Assembly (NCBI GenBank): GCA_963383645.1
Contig: OY726560.1
Coordinates: 147,875,052 to 147,939,051 of the forward strand
Reading direction: 5' to 3'
Length of the DNA stretch: 64,000 bases
Origin: Muscardinus avellanarius
Taxonomy: Eukaryota > Chordata > Mammalia > Rodentia > Gliridae
The notes beneath the pieces are model-generated. The model worked only from the letters and a program-made list of their open reading frames with translations, was not told the origin of the DNA and did not search any database. The stretch's first letter is position 1. The number at the start of each line of letters is the position of its first letter. Below, one piece after another: positions 22,218 to 33,083 of the stretch. Position numbers and translations under genes: made by a program.

Positions 22218-22497
22218 ATTTATTTTTTTGGGGTTGTGATTGGACTCAGGGGCATTCTACCTCTGAGCTACATCCCTAGCCCTTTTTATTTTTTTCTTTT
22301 GAAAAAAGGTCTCACTAGATTGCTGAGGATCTCAAAGACCCATCAGATATGGCTCCTGTCCACTAGGAGCAGATGAACTATCCTAGATTAGCTATCCCTT
22401 AGACATCTTAGGCTGTCCTCAAACTTAACGACCTTCCTGTCTCAGCCTTCTAAATACTGGGGTTAAGGTGTATGCCACCATGCTTGGCTTGTGATCA
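22218..22497 (-). mobile_element. B1-dID SINE, minus strand, with a foreign insert
   Basis: dID and linker at about 22218-22327, B1 half at about 22411-22497. Between them sits an 83-bp segment that is not SINE sequence but a copy of 20952-21035. Confidence 0.88.
22328..22410 (+). repeat. Templated insertion: copy of 20952-21035
   Basis: 83 bp inside a SINE, in the same orientation as the donor 1.4 kb upstream. No A-tail and no obvious target-site duplication, so it is not a retroposon. Confidence 0.92.
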
Positions 22498-22710
22498 TTT
22501 GGTATAAGCAGCCATAAGATGCTGGCATTCTTATAGGCCCAGACGCTGAGTAATCGGAGCTGACCAGTTCCATGCTGGGTTGTGGGTGGCTATGCATGGT
22601 GGTGGAGGAGAGACAGCAGAGGTGGTTGGCCTGGTGCTGGAGGCCACAGCGGTGGTTATTTACCAATCAGGGTGCGAGTATTTCAATACATTTATAGTCA
22701 GGATGGATAT

Positions 22711-22759
22711 ACCAGCGAATTTCTACTGTGAGTGGGCACACCAGTGAATTTCTACTGTG
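22711..22759. repeat. Short tandem duplication, 29-bp period
   Basis: ACCAGCGAATTTCTACTGTG at 22711 recurs with one change at 22740. Confidence 0.85.
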
Positions 22760-23419
22760 TACTTATTTGTGGCCAACTAAATTCAAAGGAGGGAAAGGAT
22801 TCTTGCATGACTCTGGTCTTTTTCTTCCATAAGGCCTTATTATTAATCCTTAACTGACCATGGCAATGATTCTAATACATTCCTCAATTCTTTTTTTACA
22901 TATCTTACTATCTGAAATTTCCACCTATATGCATTGCTTGTTTCTTTTCTTTTCTTTCTCCTGTTCACCCCCTCTTTTTTTTTTTACTAGAATTCATCTA
23001 TCTCTATTGAAAACAAGTAGGATAAGGAGAAAAGAGGTGCAAGAATTTTTTCAGGGTCACATAGCTGGTTATCAACCAAATGGAGCTGTGGGCCTGGTGA
23101 CACTCTCCATCCTGTGTGGACTGGTGTGCTCTCAGGCCTCCACCAAGCTGCAATGCTGTGATGTCATCTTTTTCTTCACACGCAAACATTTCTCCACATA
23201 AATCTGCAGGGCCTTCCATTGCCTCCAAGGCCCTGCGGGAGTCAGCCCTGACCCTTTGGACAACCCATCTGAGCACCCACCCCACTGGCTTTCTCTTTGT
23301 TCTGCAGATGTCAATTCCTGCCAGGCTCCAGGGACCATGGAGTAGAAACGTGTTGTTCACATTGTCTATAGCAGGTCTCTGTCGCAGGTGGATGTATTTG
23401 ATACCTACACTTGCTGTGT

Positions 23420-23560
23420 TTGTATTGACTTAGAGAACACGTATACTTTGTTTTTCTTGACCTTGTAGGCCCTGTTAGTGCAGAGAGCTCATTTATCTTG
23501 TTTATTGTTGTGGCATGGGAATCTGACACACAGTAGGCCTTCAATAAACATGTACTGAAT
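23420..23560 (+). repeat. L2-like ancient LINE 3' end
   Basis: Ends in the L2-type block ACACAGTAGGCCTTCAATAA followed by ACATGTACTGAATG. Diverged. Confidence 0.6.
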
Positions 23561-23569
23561 GATATCTGT

Positions 23570-26195
23570 GGTCATTCCTCATAGACTTACTCTAAGGCTT
23601 TGGCACCACTCTCCAAGCGCAGACTTGCTAGTCTGGCTTGTATACCACCGAGAAGAGCTGTCAAGCAGATGCTGGGACCAAATAAAAAAAAGAAAGGTGT
23701 TTGGTCAGTTACATAAAATCTCCTAGCCGGCACTTAAAGGAAGTGGAAAGGAGCTCTTCTGACCTCGGTGGTAATCAGCTTACAGTGCGAGGAAGCAGGA
23801 GATTTGAATCTCCTTATCTACTTCAAGATGAGAATATTATGTTTCATTTACAGTTACAGCCTTCTGGACTGAAATATCGTATTTTATGAGTAATAGCATC
23901 TGTAAGTAAGATAAAAGGCATCACAAAAGAAAATGAAAGCATTTAAAATACAACAATTACTGAAATAAAATCATCTTTAGGACATTCTTCTGTCAAGTTC
24001 TCTTAGGTTTTATTAATTTGTTCTAAGAGTATCACCATGAATCTTCTTTATGAGTGTTTTGGCCCCTGTGCACACAGCTCTCGCATTCATTCACTGGAGG
24101 CTAAGACACGATACGGTGGAGGGCCTGGGCTGTTGCCTGTTTTTCTCTGGGTTAATGCCTAGAGAAAGAAGATGGTAAAGGGTAGCTTATTAAGAAACCC
24201 GTGCATGCTCAGATTTTCTAAGTCAAATGATGAGATACAGTAAGTACAGAACTCTAAGAGTATTGCAGGAAGCCATGATGCAACACAACTTCCTTAGCAA
24301 TACTACTATTTTACAGTATTTCTTTTTGTGTCTTCAGATGCTTGAATTCCTTTCACTCTTTTGCTCATTGCATTCAATTCTGTTTTAGAACAGCTTACTA
24401 TTTATTACCTAAGGAAATACTCAGAGTGCCCTCTCTGTAAAATGTTTCTTAAAGCTCTATTATTTAAATGCTAACTAATTACTTTCTGTAGCCATCTTAT
24501 AGGGTTCTCTATATTCTATTATCAACACACCTGCAATGTCAAGTAAAAGATAAGGTTTATGAACCATGTAAACTATAATAAAACATTTTGAGCTGTCTAT
24601 GGCCTCATGGAGGGAAAATAATGGTGGTGTCTGGTTTTTATAATGTAATACTATTGTACTAAAGTCACTAAAGTCATTTTAAACATTGAAAGCATAAAGT
24701 AATTTTATCCTGATAAATGAGCAATTTACTAAAGTGTTTTAAGAAGAAATAGGATTTATAGTTCACTTTACCTACACACATATATGTAAATGTATACCTT
24801 AAATTTTTTCAAACTTCCCAGAGTCACTGAATAATTCATAGAAAGTATTAGAAACACTAAAATTTATTCCAAATTTCCAAATAGTTACCATGACTGATTC
24901 GTTGAATTAATAGAAATACTCATTCATAGCTATTAGAATAAGATTAATATAAAATATGATAATAAAATAAGTGTATTAAGTTTAGACTTACACAACAACT
25001 AAAAGTTAAGTGTTTAGTGGACAAACAACCATGTGCTTATTAGGTAAACAAAAATAAATATATTAATGATTACAATATTAGTATATATTGATTATAATAA
25101 ATATATTAATGATCATAATAAATAACTGGCAAGAAAAAGTCTTTCAATTTCTGTCTTAGTTATTTCTATGTAATCCTAAATCACTTAAGTTTATTGTCAT
25201 GGGAACTACAACTGGATGCAACCAGATTGAAGCTACTTATCTTATTTATCTAATTCCAAATTCTTAACCTGCCAAACCCAATAAATACTTGTTGAGGAAG
25301 CAAATGGATTACACATGGCGGAGAAGAGTGCTTTTCAAGTTTGCTTTGTTTTTGTTTCCATGGCTGATGGGCTAGGTTTTTGGGTAAGGCTCTTGGGATA
25401 GATTTCCTGTTTTTTATCTGGGCTTTGGCTTTGACAAAGAAAAAATTCAGGTTTATCAGCTACACTACAGATTTTTCTTCAAGATATTCAGGTATTTTGA
25501 TATTTAAGTAACCCTGAAGTGTTAATGAAATTTCTTCATGCATTGTATTTCATGACAAAAAAGAGAAATTGCTTTTTTTTACTCTGTGATTAAGAATTGA
25601 CAGTTTACCTTCCTTTTTACTGTGGAAGAGTAAGACTGAAAATGAAACTGATATGTTTAAGCACTTTCATAGGTAAGTAAATTATTTTATCATATATATG
25701 TGTATGTGTATTCTTTCTATCTGTATATCATCCACCCATCCATCCATCCATCCATCCATCCTCCTTAGTAAGGAAGAATCCCTGCATTAGATGAACTCTT
25801 CTAGGCTGGCTCTTATCCCCTTTCTTTATACTCTTAAAAATTAAATATAGAAAATAGATAAAAGGGGAATTATTTTAGGTGAAGTTGTTAAAGGTCACTG
25901 GTGAACAAAAAAAACCTTTCACTTTTTACAAAAAACAAGAAATTAGAACGGATCTAGCTAGATGAATATAATGTCTACATCTAGCTCTAATTGTATGTGC
26001 AACATTATGGAAATTCATACCACTCTGGCTTCTATCATAATAATCATAAAGTAAAAGTATTATAAAAGATGTTTTGTAAAGTTCCATAAGCCACTAAAAC
26101 TGCTTTGACTATAATATAAATAAACCAGTTGTATTTAAGTTTTTTTTTAAAAAAATCATAAATATTTCCCACAAGTTAACTTTTCAGGCCTGTTG
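23570..26195. other. AT-rich intergenic DNA with no recognised gene
   Basis: No exon and no clear interspersed repeat. Holds a (CCAT)n microsatellite at 25735-25761. Confidence 0.55.
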
Positions 26196-26199
26196 AATG

Positions 26200-26632
26200 A
26201 TTTTCCTGCTAAAGATAAGTTGAAGTCCTAACTCTTGGAATGTGACCATATTAGGAAGAGGGCTCTTTTACAGATGAAATTGGTTAGCATAAAGATGAGC
26301 TGGCATAGAATAAGCTTTTTCTCCAATAGGACTCAAGTCTTTGTAAGGACAGTAGAAGAGAGAAAGAGACAGAGACACACAGGGAAGATACCAAGTGAGG
26401 ACAGAGGCAGAGACTAAAGTGATGTATCTATAAGGCAGGTGCTGACAGGGATTACGCGCAAGACCGAAAGCTGGGAAGAGTCAAGGAACAGAATCCCTAA
26501 GATACCAGGAGGAACCAAATATGCCGGCATCTTGATTTTGGATTTCTAGAACTGTGGCAGAATAATTTGCTGTTGTTCTAAAACACCTACTTGTAACACC
26601 GTGTTATAAAAGCCCTAGGAAACTAATGTAAA
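26200..26632 (+). repeat. Ancient LTR-like element (MLT1/MST-like)
   Basis: Shows the class architecture: 'gaatgtgaccatattagg', 'aagacagagacacacaggga'-like middle, and an end in GCCCTAGGAAACTAATGTA. No coding capacity. Confidence 0.6.
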
Positions 26633-26654
26633 TATTAGAAAACTACTCTGGTAC

Positions 26655-26656
<2 letters not shown>

Positions 26657-26701
<45 letters not shown>

Positions 26702-26875
26702 TTATATATTTGGTGGTACTGGGGATGGAACCCAGGGATCTTCTACCTCTAGGCTACACTTCCAGACCTCTTTTATATTTTTTATTTGGAAATGGGGTCT
26801 CTTAAGCCAGCGAAGGCTGGGTTTGAACCTGCGCCATCCTCCTGTCTCAGCCTCCCTGTGGCACCACGCCTGACT
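26657..26875 (-). mobile_element. Type B SINE with (GT)n tail, minus strand
   Basis: dID and B1 halves at about 26709-26875, with the tail expanded to about 21 GT units (26657-26700, read as (CA)n on the sense strand). The B1 end is partly deleted ('ctccctgtggcaccacgcc'). Confidence 0.88.
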
Positions 26876-27194
26876 ACTTTGTATATTTTTAACTTTACAT
26901 ATTAGATACATAGCTCATCAAATAATTATTTACAACAAGGCATGACCCATTCTCAATTATTTTTCTTTAGATCACATTTTATTTGAATTCACTGCAGATG
27001 CACTGCATAATTAACCTATATTCTAGAATTCTGAAAATGTCTTCAGAAAAGAAATACTAATTGGCAATAAGCATTTGTGAAAAATATATCTACCTTAAAA
27101 TGAAACACCTACTGAAATAGTTTCATTTCTACCAGTCTTTAGACTTTTAGAGGAAGCATAAAATGGTTAAGGGTCAACTGGAACTCAAATTCTG

Positions 27195-27430
27195 AGCTGG
27201 ACATAGAGGTGCACACACCTGTTAATTCCATTACTTGGGAAGCTGAGACAGGAGAATTGCAGGTTCAAGATCAGCCTCAGCAACATAGTGAGGCTCTCAG
27301 CAACTTAGCAAGACTCTGCTTCAAAAAAAAATTAAGAAAGAAGTAAGTACATAAGTAAATAAATAAGTGGGCACTGGGGTGTAGCTCAGAGATAGAATGC
27401 TTCTGGGTTCAATTCTCAGAAGAACAACAA
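27195..27430 (+). mobile_element. B1-dID SINE, plus strand
   Basis: B1 head GAGCTGGACATAGAGGTGCA, A-rich linker extended by TAAG/TAAA units, and dID half GGTGTAGCTCAGAGATAGAA. Diverged. Confidence 0.85.
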
Positions 27431-27570
27431 CATTCTGATTCTTGCTGCTTGGACAAGCTACTTAGCTCTTTCTGCCTCAGTCCCTCAAGTAACAAAAGCA
27501 TCGATCTCACACTGTTTTGAGGTTGATTAAAATAATTCATTCATGTCAAGGGCTCAGGTGGTGACTGGCA
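27431..27570 (+). repeat. MIR-like relic A
   Basis: MIR-like block (TCTGCCTCAGTCCCTCAAG and onward to 'gcacacagtgagcgctgagg'). A close relative lies at 30775-30965. Confidence 0.6.
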
Positions 27571-27584
27571 CACAGTGAGCGCTG

Positions 27585-28140
27585 AGGTCTGAATGTTCAG
27601 ATCTCTCCAAAAATCTTATGTTGAATTCCGACCCCTGACAGCAATTGATCCTATTAGAAGTGGGGCTTTGGGGATATGATTAGGTAATGAGGGGAGGGCC
27701 TCATGATTGATTAGTGTTCTTATGAAAGAGATTACACAGTGCTAGCTAGTCGCTTCCACCTAGATGAAGTGAGATGAAGTGAGAAGATACCTTCTAATTT
27801 TTGTTTTTTTTTCCTCTGAGCTACACTCCTAGCCCCATTTTATCTTTTATTTTGAAACAGTCTTACTAAATTGATGAGGGTATTTATTAAGTTGCTGAGG
27901 CTGGACTCAAACCTGGGATCCTCTTGTTTTAGCCTCCCAAGTACTGGGATTACAGGCATGTGCCACAGTGATGGGCTGAGAAGATGTCTTTTATGAAACA
28001 GGAAATAGGTCCTTGCCAGACATCAAATATATTGGCTCCTTAGTCTTGAATTTTTCAATCTCCAAAACTGTAAGAAATAATAAATTTTCATTTTTTTTTA
28101 AGCAAGACTGTTGATAGCATTTTGTTATAGCAGCCTAAAT
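27585..28140 (+). repeat. Ancient LTR-like element, split by a SINE
   Basis: Left part 'ggtctgaatgttcagatctc' to about 27790; right part 27980-28140 with 'ccaaaactgtaagaaataataaa' and 'ttttgttatagcagcctaaa', typical of old MaLR-like elements. Confidence 0.6.
27790..27978 (-). mobile_element. B1-dID SINE, minus strand
   Basis: Inserted into the preceding LTR-like element. The dID end is partial. Confidence 0.85.
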
Positions 28141-28159
28141 GAACTCTTTAACATGTGCA

Positions 28160-28622
28160 GTTAGACTCTTCTTTTTCTTTTCTTTCTTTTCTTTCTTTTC
28201 TCTTTTTTCTTTTTTGTGGTACTGGGATGAAACCCAGGGGCATTCTACCACTGAGCTACACCCCCAGTCCTATTTTTTAGTCCTTATTTATTTATTTATT
28301 TATTTATTTATATGGTGGTACTGGGGTTGCCGGAAGCCCTTCTACCTCCGGGCTACACTCCCAGACCTATTTCATACTTTTTTAAATTTGGAAACAGGGT
28401 CTCTTAAGCCAGCGCGGCTGGCTTCGAACCTGCGCAGTCCTCCTGTCTCCACCTCCCAAGCGCGGGGATTACAAGCGTGTGCTACCGTGCCTGGCTTAGT
28501 CCTTTTATTTTTGAAACAGGGTCTCACTGAGTTGTGAAGAGCCTCACTAAGTAGCTGAGGCTGTTGTCTCTGCCTCCGGAATGCTGGGATTACAAGCATG
28601 CACCACCATGCCTGGTCTAGTC
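28160..28622 (-). mobile_element. Older B1-dID SINE, split by a type B SINE
   Basis: dID half at about 28215-28285, linker and B1 half at about 28496-28622. The TTTTC-rich start (28165-28215) is the tail. Split by the type B copy at 28286-28495. Confidence 0.9.
28286..28495 (-). mobile_element. Type B SINE, nested
   Basis: Complete type B copy with a (TTTA)n tail (28286-28312) and target-site duplication TTAGTCCTT at 28277-28285 and 28496-28504. Confidence 0.93.
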
Positions 28623-28974
28623 TCTTCTTTTTCAATGTTGAACCATTGCCACAAAATCACTGCGTAGAACTGTCAGGACACTCATCTGCTCTAAAACATT
28701 ACATGGTCCTCTATCGTAGGCACGGAAACATTATAAACCCCATTCAACTGTTGACCCCCCCGCCCCTAGTTTCATGCTTTTTTCCCCCCTTTACTTTCTA
28801 TCCCCTGAAGACTCAAGCAAGCTTCTTTAAAACCCAGCTGATATTTTATCCCCTGCTGATAAGACTTCTCAGATCATCTACATCAGAATTATTGATTCCT
28901 CCTCTACCATGTTCTATAACACAAGGGTGAAGAATGTAGACACAGGCTGCCCAAGTTACTTGTGTATGCTTGGT

Positions 28975-29090
28975 CTCATTTAATAGATTATGACCTCCAG
29001 GAGGGCAGGGCCTGGATGTTTCTCTCTACCCCCCATAGTACTCAGGAGAGAATTTTACGCTTAGTAGATATTCAATAAATGGTTGTTAAA
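28975..29090 (+). repeat. L2-like ancient LINE 3' end
   Basis: 'gacctccaggagggcagggcc' followed by 'ttagtagatattcaataaatg', the usual L2 3' arrangement. Confidence 0.65.
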
Positions 29091-29099
29091 CTTGGTTGA

Positions 29100-31900
29100 A
29101 CCCACATATTTTTTCCCTTTGTGGTAGATGCCATAAGAAAAGCATAAAATAAATGAATTACTTTTCTTCTTTCCATTGTAATATATATGCCCTGGGCTAG
29201 TGGGTATTTGCAATCCTGGTTTAGAATTTAGGGAAGTCATCAATCTAAGAAAGGAGAGGAAATACGTTTTAAATCACAAGAGCAGTATAGCCTTATATAA
29301 GGCCTTCTAGCAAGGCAATTATTGATGGCTCCATAACCCAGGTGCTGGTGTTATTATGAACAGAAGGCTGAGGTGCAGAGACAACGAGTGATCTTAACTT
29401 TTATATTCCATAGGTATGCAATTCAAAGAAAGACGTACAGATGGAAAGTTTGGATCTGAGAATCATATGTGGGTATCATAATGCAAATAATTGACTTTCT
29501 TTCTAAGGAACATCTGTTGAAACATCTGAAAACAGTTGTTTATACTGTTGCCAAAATGCTGAAAAATATAATAATTCTCCAATGAGGTTAGAAATATCCA
29601 GGGAAAGAAAAATGTTTTTTATTTAGTTCTGTTTTTATTAAATCTTGTTGTTTCTCTAAGATAGCACGTAGGAGGTGCTCAATAATATCTGTTGAATGAG
29701 TGTTGAATGCTAACCAGAAACTCATTAAACAGTTGTTGAAGGAAGCACTTCTTTTTTAGATGTATTAGATACATTTTCAGAAAATAGTATGCCCACAAAG
29801 TTTTATCATGTCATATACCATTTTTATCTGGCATAAATTTAAGTAATGTTACTCTGGCTCTCTATGTTATAGAATGTAATCAGTCTATATATTTATAAGA
29901 GAAAAAGATCTCCACACTATACAAGCTAGATATATGACGGCAACATTTTAAAACCTTAATATGTTAGTTTTATTCATTATTATGAAAATGTAAAATATGA
30001 ATTGTGGGCTCACATAATTATGTTTGCTTCAATAAACAAAATAAAAATTTAAAACCCTGCTAATGTGTATAGTTATAGTACCTCTAAGAAGATGCTAATG
30101 AGATTTAAAAGCAGCAGAATGCTCTGGGATGTCAAGAGGATGATGGCAGAAGATGAGCATACCATTTCTCGACATTCTCCTTCTCGCTGTCAAATTTCCA
30201 ACAGCTCTCTCTTCTACACTCCCGTGTGAATGAGGCGACTGGGCTCCCAAAGGCTGCCCGATTTCCATCCTGCCAAGTTTCAGTATAGAAAGAGCATGCT
30301 AAATAATAAATGGAGTTTGCGTGTAGCTAATAAAATTGGAATGTTAAATAGCATCATGCTTTTGAAACCAGCCTCCTTGTGAGGACGCTCCCTGTGCAAG
30401 TCCACAGGAAATAGTTCTGAAGGGAGTAATATTAATTAGTAATATAATTTATCTTCTGGAAGCCCTTTTCTTTGATGGTCGCCATGGTACAGCTCAGAAA
30501 CCTCCAAGTGAGTGCTTGAAGAAAAAATTCAAATCACCATTTCAGGTTTGCTTTCAATCCTTGAACAGATAAAATAGTTGAATTTACTTCTGCCTATCTG
30601 AATTATACACATGCTTCCATATCATGGAAGATTATGAGTTATAAAAGTGTAGTTATGAATATTTTGGAGTGAATCGGTAAAATGCTTATGATATAATAAA
30701 GAGGAATACAAAAGAGCAGATTTCAAAACTGACTTAATGGCATCTGATCCCAGATTTCTTGGTTTGGGTTCTCCTTCTGCAACCTTGACAAGACAGGTTC
30801 AAATCCTAGTTGTGCTATTTTCTAGCGATTGTACACAACCTTACACAAGCTACTTACTTCTCTCTGCCTCAGTCCCTCAAGGAACAAAAGCACTGATCTC
30901 CTAGGGTTGTTGAATTTATTAAAAGAATTAATACAATTCAAGGTCTTAGGTGTTGATTGAATTGATCATTGGATTAAGTTTGTTCTTTGAATCATTATGT
31001 GCCTCAGTTTCTTCAACTATACCATGAAGATAGCAATAAATGTCATTTCAAAGAGGTATAAAGAAAGTGGTCCGAAAACACTTATAAAATATACAACTCA
31101 TTCTATAATATTATACAGTAATGTTAACTATTATTATATAAAAATAAATACTATAATAACATTATCATCTATTCACAGTAATTTCAAGTTGTGCAGAGGA
31201 AAATGCTGGATGAGAAGGATAATCTGGATGCAATAGCCAAAATTTCATTAATATTTGCTTTGAAATATGCTTATGGGCAATTCTTTTCTGCTTCATTACT
31301 TTTTTACTATGTAGTCTTTTATAATAAACTTAAAAATTAAATTTTATGCAGACATGACTTGATAGAAATTAAGGTAGAAATCTGGAATAAAGTAAAATAT
31401 ATAACTGATTCTACTACAGCATTAATGAAATATTAATTAAGCCTACTATGATATGAAAAACTACATTTATCTTATTTTATTTCATTTTAAACACGTTCTA
31501 ACCAGAAATAACTTTTTAAAGTTTAGCTAATGTCAATTTTACATTCAGAAATAAAGTCAGATGTTTATTACAATGTCAATATTTTGACCTGCTAAATCTA
31601 AAATTATTTTGTTTTTTAATTTTAAAAATCCTATGCAAAAGTACTAGAGGTGCCTTTCATGTTTAAGCTTTAATTAGTAACCGCTTTGGTCTGCTGACAC
31701 TTATTGCTCAGATATTGAAGTGTTAATATTACTGCAGCTTGATTACAAAAGGCAATGATTAATTTTAAAGCAGACAAAAAAGATATGCCCTGATTACAGA
31801 GGAATGATTAAGGCGGAATGTCAGACATTGCACGTTTATAGCAGTCTTGCCGTCTTCAAAGGATAAGACTTTGCGAAAGTTTATATTTAGAATCATGGGT
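29100..31900. other. Repeat-poor, AT-rich upstream region of CCDC172
   Basis: Little recognisable repeat DNA apart from the MIR relic at 30775-30965 and a small L2-like tail near 29650. Two sub-blocks, about 30060-30500 and 31620-31900, have non-degenerate, balanced sequence and homeodomain-type TAAT words, so they are reasonable candidates for conserved enhancers. Conservation cannot be seen from one sequence. Confidence 0.4.
30775..30965 (+). repeat. MIR-like relic B
   Basis: Shares CTGCCTCAGTCCCTCAAG and the following 'aacaaaagca..gatctc' with the relic at 27431-27570, departing in the same way from the usual MIR core. Confidence 0.6.
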
Positions 31901-32040
31901 TCTTTGTACTTTATAATACTGGGTATTTGTGTCTTGGAGAGTACTCACCCAACTCCAAGAAGGCCTACAGACCTCTGGGGTTTGCGCTAGTGAATGCGCT
32001 GCAAGCAGAATGGGCGCAACGAGCCACCGTAGCTGAAAGT

Positions 32041-32050
32041 TCTCGCGAGA
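32041..32050 (+). promoter_or_regulatory. TCTCGCGAGA promoter element
   Basis: Perfect palindromic CGCG element, known to activate CpG-type promoters through BANP (and reported for ZBTB33/Kaiso). It sits 650 bp upstream of the CCDC172 ATG and about 55 bp upstream of a consensus splice donor, which places a likely transcription start nearby. Binding requires unmethylated DNA (family knowledge). Confidence 0.6.
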
Positions 32051-32105
32051 TTAGGCCGGGTTATAAGGTCAGGGCCATAGGGAGTTGGCCCAAAGTTAGT
32101 GACAG
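32051..32105 (+). other. CCDC172: Putative non-coding first exon of CCDC172
   Basis: Inferred exon. It would end at CAG|GTATGT (donor GT at 32106-32107) and splice to an acceptor with a good pyrimidine tract, 'ttattatgctttccag', whose AG is at 32633-32634. The 66-nt stretch 32635-32700 would then precede the ATG. The start is unknown and placed just after the CGCG element. The alternative is initiation inside 32635-32700 from the TATA-like box. Confidence 0.4.
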
Positions 32106-32107
32106 GT

Positions 32108-32297
32108 ATGTTTTTGTTTGTTTGTTTGTTTGGGTACTGGGGATGGGACCCACGGGCATTGTACCTCTGAGCTACACCCCAGCCCTATTATTTTTTATTA
32201 TTCTTTATTTTGAAACTGGGTCTCACTGAGTTGCATAGGGCCTCACTGGATAGTAGCTGAGGCTGTCCGCGAACCGCATCCTCCTGTCTCAGCTTCA
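32108..32297 (-). mobile_element. B1-dID SINE in the CCDC172 5' region
   Basis: Minus-strand copy, its T/G-rich tail beginning within a few bases of the putative splice donor at 32106, and 5'-truncated (the B1 head is missing after CTCCTGTCTCAGCTTCA). No clear target-site duplication. Confidence 0.88.
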
Positions 32298-32649
32298 CGT
32301 TGTAGATCCAGTTGAAGAAAGGGGGCTGCGATGAAGAGGCCAGACGCGCCCTGGCCCTCAGGTTTTGCCACCAGAGCCAGAAGGAAAGCCGCACAGAAGC
32401 AGATTCTTGGTCGGGGAGCCGCGCTCTGCCAGGGGAAAAGGCCGAGCCTGAGCCTGGGGTCTGAGGGCGCGGGGAGAAAACCGGGTTTGAGATCTTAGCA
32501 GGGGAAATCAAGGCCACGGGGTGGGGTGGGGGCTGACTCGGCCCCAGCTCGGGCTCCGTCTGGGTAGGGGACCGGAGCAGGAGATGAGTCTAGCTGGGAA
32601 TGGTTGTAGATTAATCCTTTATTATGCTTTCCAGGATCCTCAGGCTCGG

Positions 32650-32657
32650 TTATAAAA
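32650..32657 (+). promoter_or_regulatory. TATA-like box near the CCDC172 ATG
   Basis: TATAAAAT within GGTTATAAAATATTTAAC, 44-51 bp upstream of the ATG. If used, transcription would start about 20 nt before the ATG and give a very short leader. Weak support, since the flanking DNA is GC-rich and the CGCG promoter may dominate. Confidence 0.3.
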
Positions 32658-32700
32658 TATTTAACGACGCAAAAAGGATCCGCAGGAGCGCGGTCCCGCG

Positions 32701-33083
32701 ATGAGTTTAGAGTCCTTGTTCCAACACATTATCTTCTCTGAACACCAGGCGGAGGAGAGTCGCCGTCTGATGCGAGAAGGTGGGGTCTTTTCTGTCCTTT
32801 GCTTGGGGCCTTTTAAAGTCTTCTGGATCTGCGTGCTTGGAGCCGAAGGAAAAAAGCCTGGGGATAGTGGGCAGAGCCATTAGGGGTCTTCCTTCCAATA
32901 TCTAGGGTAGGACAGCTGAAAAGTGTCATACCAAATGCTACCGGGAACGGGGACTTGGGAAGGATTGATGTGTTTAAAGATTTAATTTGTGTTACAGTAA
33001 GGGCAGAAATAACCAGATGTCGTGAAAAAATTAAGAAAGCAACAGAGGAGCTGAATGAAGAGAAAATCAAGTTGGAATCTAAG
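32701..33083 (+). CDS. CCDC172: CCDC172, coding exons 1 and 2 (N-terminal 55 residues)
   Basis: Two exons: 32701-32779 (ends in phase 1, donor GTGGGG) and 32998-33083 (acceptor TTACAG, donor GTATTG). Joined, they read 165 nt with no stop, starting [20 protein letters not shown] and ending EEKIKLESK, which I recognise as the N-terminus of CCDC172 (human protein about 258 aa). The family is a nearly all-coiled-coil protein expressed in testis. It binds tektin-2 and lies in the sperm midpiece (also called TEKT2BP1). The Glu/Lys/Arg-rich second exon fits a coiled coil. The ATG has G at -3. The 218-bp intron has GT-AG ends. Exon 3, expected to begin with VQQFSEK-like sequence, was not found up to 64000, so intron 2 must exceed 30.9 kb if the gene is intact. 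Reading through the exon 1 donor gives a spurious 60-residue frame. Confidence 0.92.

Noticed and set aside
1..32000. Possible GFRA1 exons upstream of CCDC172
   Set aside because: No cysteine-rich GFRalpha-type coding segment with splice sites was recognised on either strand. The proximity is inferred from human gene order only.
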